In this document: positions 62,557 to 64,000 of the stretch, one piece after another | Layout: the number at the start of each line of letters is the position of its first letter | How positions within the stretch are numbered: the stretch's first letter is position 1 | Assembly (NCBI GenBank): GCA_003278345.1 | Contig: QCFH01000002.1 | Location: 1 to 64,000 of the forward strand | Length of the DNA stretch: 64,000 nucleotides | From: Prochlorococcus sp. AG-363-C02 | GTDB lineage: Bacteria > Cyanobacteriota > Cyanobacteriia > PCC-6307 > Cyanobiaceae | Reading direction: 5' to 3' | The notes under the pieces: generated by a model | What the model was told of the DNA's origin: nothing | Seen by the model: only the letters and a program-made list of their open reading frames with translations | Databases searched by the model: none | Made by a program: the position numbers and the translations under genes

Positions 62557-63717
62557 ATGGATAAGACAGGTTATATTGAGGTTTCATTTGTAATTCCCTG
62601 CTTAAATGAAGAAAAAACGTTAGCCAAGGTTTTAGAAAACTGCCATGAAACAGGTCTAAAATTCAAATCATATGAATTGATCGTTGCCGACAATGGTAGT
62701 AGCGACAATTCAATTAATATCGCAAAAGAAAGTAGGGCTCAAGTAGTTAATGTTAAAAATAAGGGATATGGGTCTGCTTTAAAAGAAGGGTTAAAACAAG
62801 CTATAGGTGAATATGTTGTAATGGGAGACGCAGATTTGACATATGATTTTGCAGATTCAATAAATATGATACAAAAGCTGAAAGATGAGGATACTTCACT
62901 TGTTATGGGGAATAGGTTTTTAGGAACAATAGAAAAAGGTGCTATGCCAATGCTTCACAAATATATAGGAAATCCTATTCTAACTTTAATTGGTAAAGTA
63001 TTTTTTGGAGCTGATATTAACGACTTCCATTGTGGGTTAAGAGCATTTGTAAATAAAGATATTAAAGAGTTGAATTTAAAGTCGCAAGGAATGGAATTTG
63101 CCAGTGAAATGGTTATAAGAGCATGCCTTGCTGGGTTAAAACTTTCAGAAGTATCTGCAAACCTAAGAAAAGATCATCCAGAAAGAAACCCGCACCTTAG
63201 AACATGGCGAGATGGTTGGCGTCATTTAAAATTCATGTTCTCATTCAGTCCTAAATATACTTACTTCCCTTTATCACTATTTTTTATAATAAATTCTATA
63301 TTAGTATTTATATTAAATTTAACTCAACAGGTTCCATTTTCAGGAACAAATTCTCTGGCATTTAGTGTAGTACTTTATGTATGTGGATTATGGGCATCAT
63401 CTGAGTATATAAGTTCAAGACTTTTGCTGGCAACAAAAATAAAGTACAAAAACTCATTTTTCTCTGATATTTTATTTAAGTTTGTTAGATCTAGATCATT
63501 TCTAGATAGATCATTTCAGATAGTTTTATTCCTTATTTCAATAGCTATAACAATTATAGTTTCACTTTATATAAAATCGAATGGAAATTATGAATATTTT
63601 TCTGAACGTTCCTCTCAGCTTAAATTTTATATATCAATGATATTATCTAGTACATCACTATATATATATTTAGTTGCATCTAAAATTAATACGTTTTCTT
63701 GGTTACATGATAATTAA
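62557..63717 (+). CDS. membrane glycosyltransferase family 2 (DPM1-like with C-terminal membrane segments)
   Basis: A 386-residue protein. The GT2 domain (residues about 5-220) has VSFVIPCLNEEKTLAKVL, VADNGSSDNS, and the metal-binding MGDADLTYDF. DINDFHCGLRAF and MEFASEMVIRA are typical of polyprenyl-phosphate sugar synthases. Four hydrophobic helices follow (about 230-385). It probably loads a sugar on a polyprenyl phosphate carrier for later transfer on the periplasmic face, possibly feeding an ArnT-like enzyme such as the one at 30911-32734. It starts 88 bp after the flavoprotein gene. Confidence 0.88.
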   Translation: MDKTGYIEVSFVIPCLNEEKTLAKVLENCHETGLKFKSYELIVADNGSSDNSINIAKESRAQVVNVKNKGYGSALKEGLKQAIGEYVVMGDADLTYDFADSINMIQKLKDEDTSLVMGNRFLGTIEKGAMPMLHKYIGNPILTLIGKVFFGADINDFHCGLRAFVNKDIKELNLKSQGMEFASEMVIRACLAGLKLSEVSANLRKDHPERNPHLRTWRDGWRHLKFMFSFSPKYTYFPLSLFFIINSILVFILNLTQQVPFSGTNSLAFSVVLYVCGLWASSEYISSRLLLATKIKYKNSFFSDILFKFVRSRSFLDRSFQIVLFLISIAITIIVSLYIKSNGNYEYFSERSSQLKFYISMILSSTSLYIYLVASKINTFSWLHDN

Positions 63718-63726
63718 TCTAAAAAT

Positions 63727-63999
63727 TTAGTAATTAAATTTATCTAAAAATCCAGGGAAGCAAATGTTCGGAGAATTCCTTAAAGCTCTTCCAGTAGTGT
63801 AAGCCTTAACTCTAGGACTGAAAATAGAAAGCCTCTCTAATAAAAACTGACTTACTATAGGTATTCGTAGTGCTTGTGTGTGTTTTATATTTTGAAGTTC
63901 TTTGAATTTATATTTTTTTAAACCAACACTTAAAATTTTATGGTCAAAGGATGCCTGATTTAATGCGATGCAATTTATTATCTTATAAATATCAACAAT
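63727..63999 (-). CDS. unknown protein, C-terminal 90 residues (runs off the window)
   Basis: The minus-strand frame is open to the end of the window and stops at TAA 63727-63729. The visible tail contains CIALNQASFDHKILSVGLKK, then IPIVSQFLLERLSIFSPRVK and GRALRNSPNICFPGFLDKF. No motif is recognised. Its codon use resembles its AT-rich neighbours. The gene is convergent with the GT2 gene, 9 bp apart, and belongs to the same island. Confidence 0.55.
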   Translation of the reverse strand: MVDIYKIINCIALNQASFDHKILSVGLKKYKFKELQNIKHTQALRIPIVSQFLLERLSIFSPRVKAYTTGRALRNSPNICFPGFLDKFNY

Positions 64000-64000
64000 T

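Overview
The window is a piece of a low-GC marine picocyanobacterial chromosome, almost certainly Prochlorococcus. It carries a stand-alone chlorophyll a/b-binding antenna gene (pcb, 28977-30041). It also has a Prochlorococcus/Synechococcus-style housekeeping order (sppA-aroH-DUF2808-rpmH-rnpA-PH protein-yidC-ycf46-serS-rseP-rpsN-pnp, then cysQ and rsmI), a FutA-type iron-binding protein, a cyanobacterial porin and a Nif11-domain protein. No rRNA, CRISPR array, intact insertion sequence or replication origin was seen.

Layout. (1) 1-21.5 kb is an accessory, very AT-rich surface-sugar island. It holds a nearly complete pseudaminic-acid-type nonulosonate pathway (pseB, pseC, a GNAT acetyltransferase, two formyltransferases, a PIG-L deacetylase, pseI, a NeuA-type CMP-sugar synthetase) and a gene resembling bacterial sialyltransferases. 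It also has a cytidylyltransferase/GSA-aminomutase fusion, an aldo/keto reductase, methyltransferase-like genes and a second rare-sugar set (aminotransferase, two SDRs, TIM-barrel isomerase, VOC protein, two Gfo/Idh oxidoreductases). The island ends at tRNA-Ser(CGA) on the minus strand. Just inside that end lies a frameshifted relic of a P4-type tyrosine integrase (21642-21931), which marks it as a tRNA-integrated island.

(2) 22-48.5 kb is core genome. It has futA, a porin that has lost its SLH domain, glyQ, an RHH/cysteine protein, a peroxiredoxin, an orphan SLH-domain protein and pcb with a strong terminator. Then come a Nif11 protein, an ArnT-like transferase, a GT4 transferase, an EamA transporter and the long plus-strand housekeeping series. 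rpmH (36793-36930) is present.

(3) 48.7-64 kb begins with tRNA-Arg(TCT) and is a second polysaccharide island. gmd and fcl make GDP-L-fucose, ugd and a GAE-type epimerase make UDP-glucuronate/galacturonate, and galE makes UDP-galactose. A minus-strand trio (initiating sugar phosphotransferase, Wza-like exporter, Wzz/Wzc-like co-polymerase without a kinase P-loop) builds and exports the polymer. A SIS-domain isomerase, a GMC-like flavoprotein and a membrane GT2 follow. The window closes inside an unrecognised minus-strand gene.

The most interesting material is the nonulosonate island, whose deacetylase/formyltransferase pair suggests an N-formylated sugar. The decayed integrase, the porin/SLH split and several inverted repeats are also notable. 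Start codons were re-chosen where an in-frame ATG fits the family better than an upstream TTG/GTG. Functions come from motif recognition; no database search was run.
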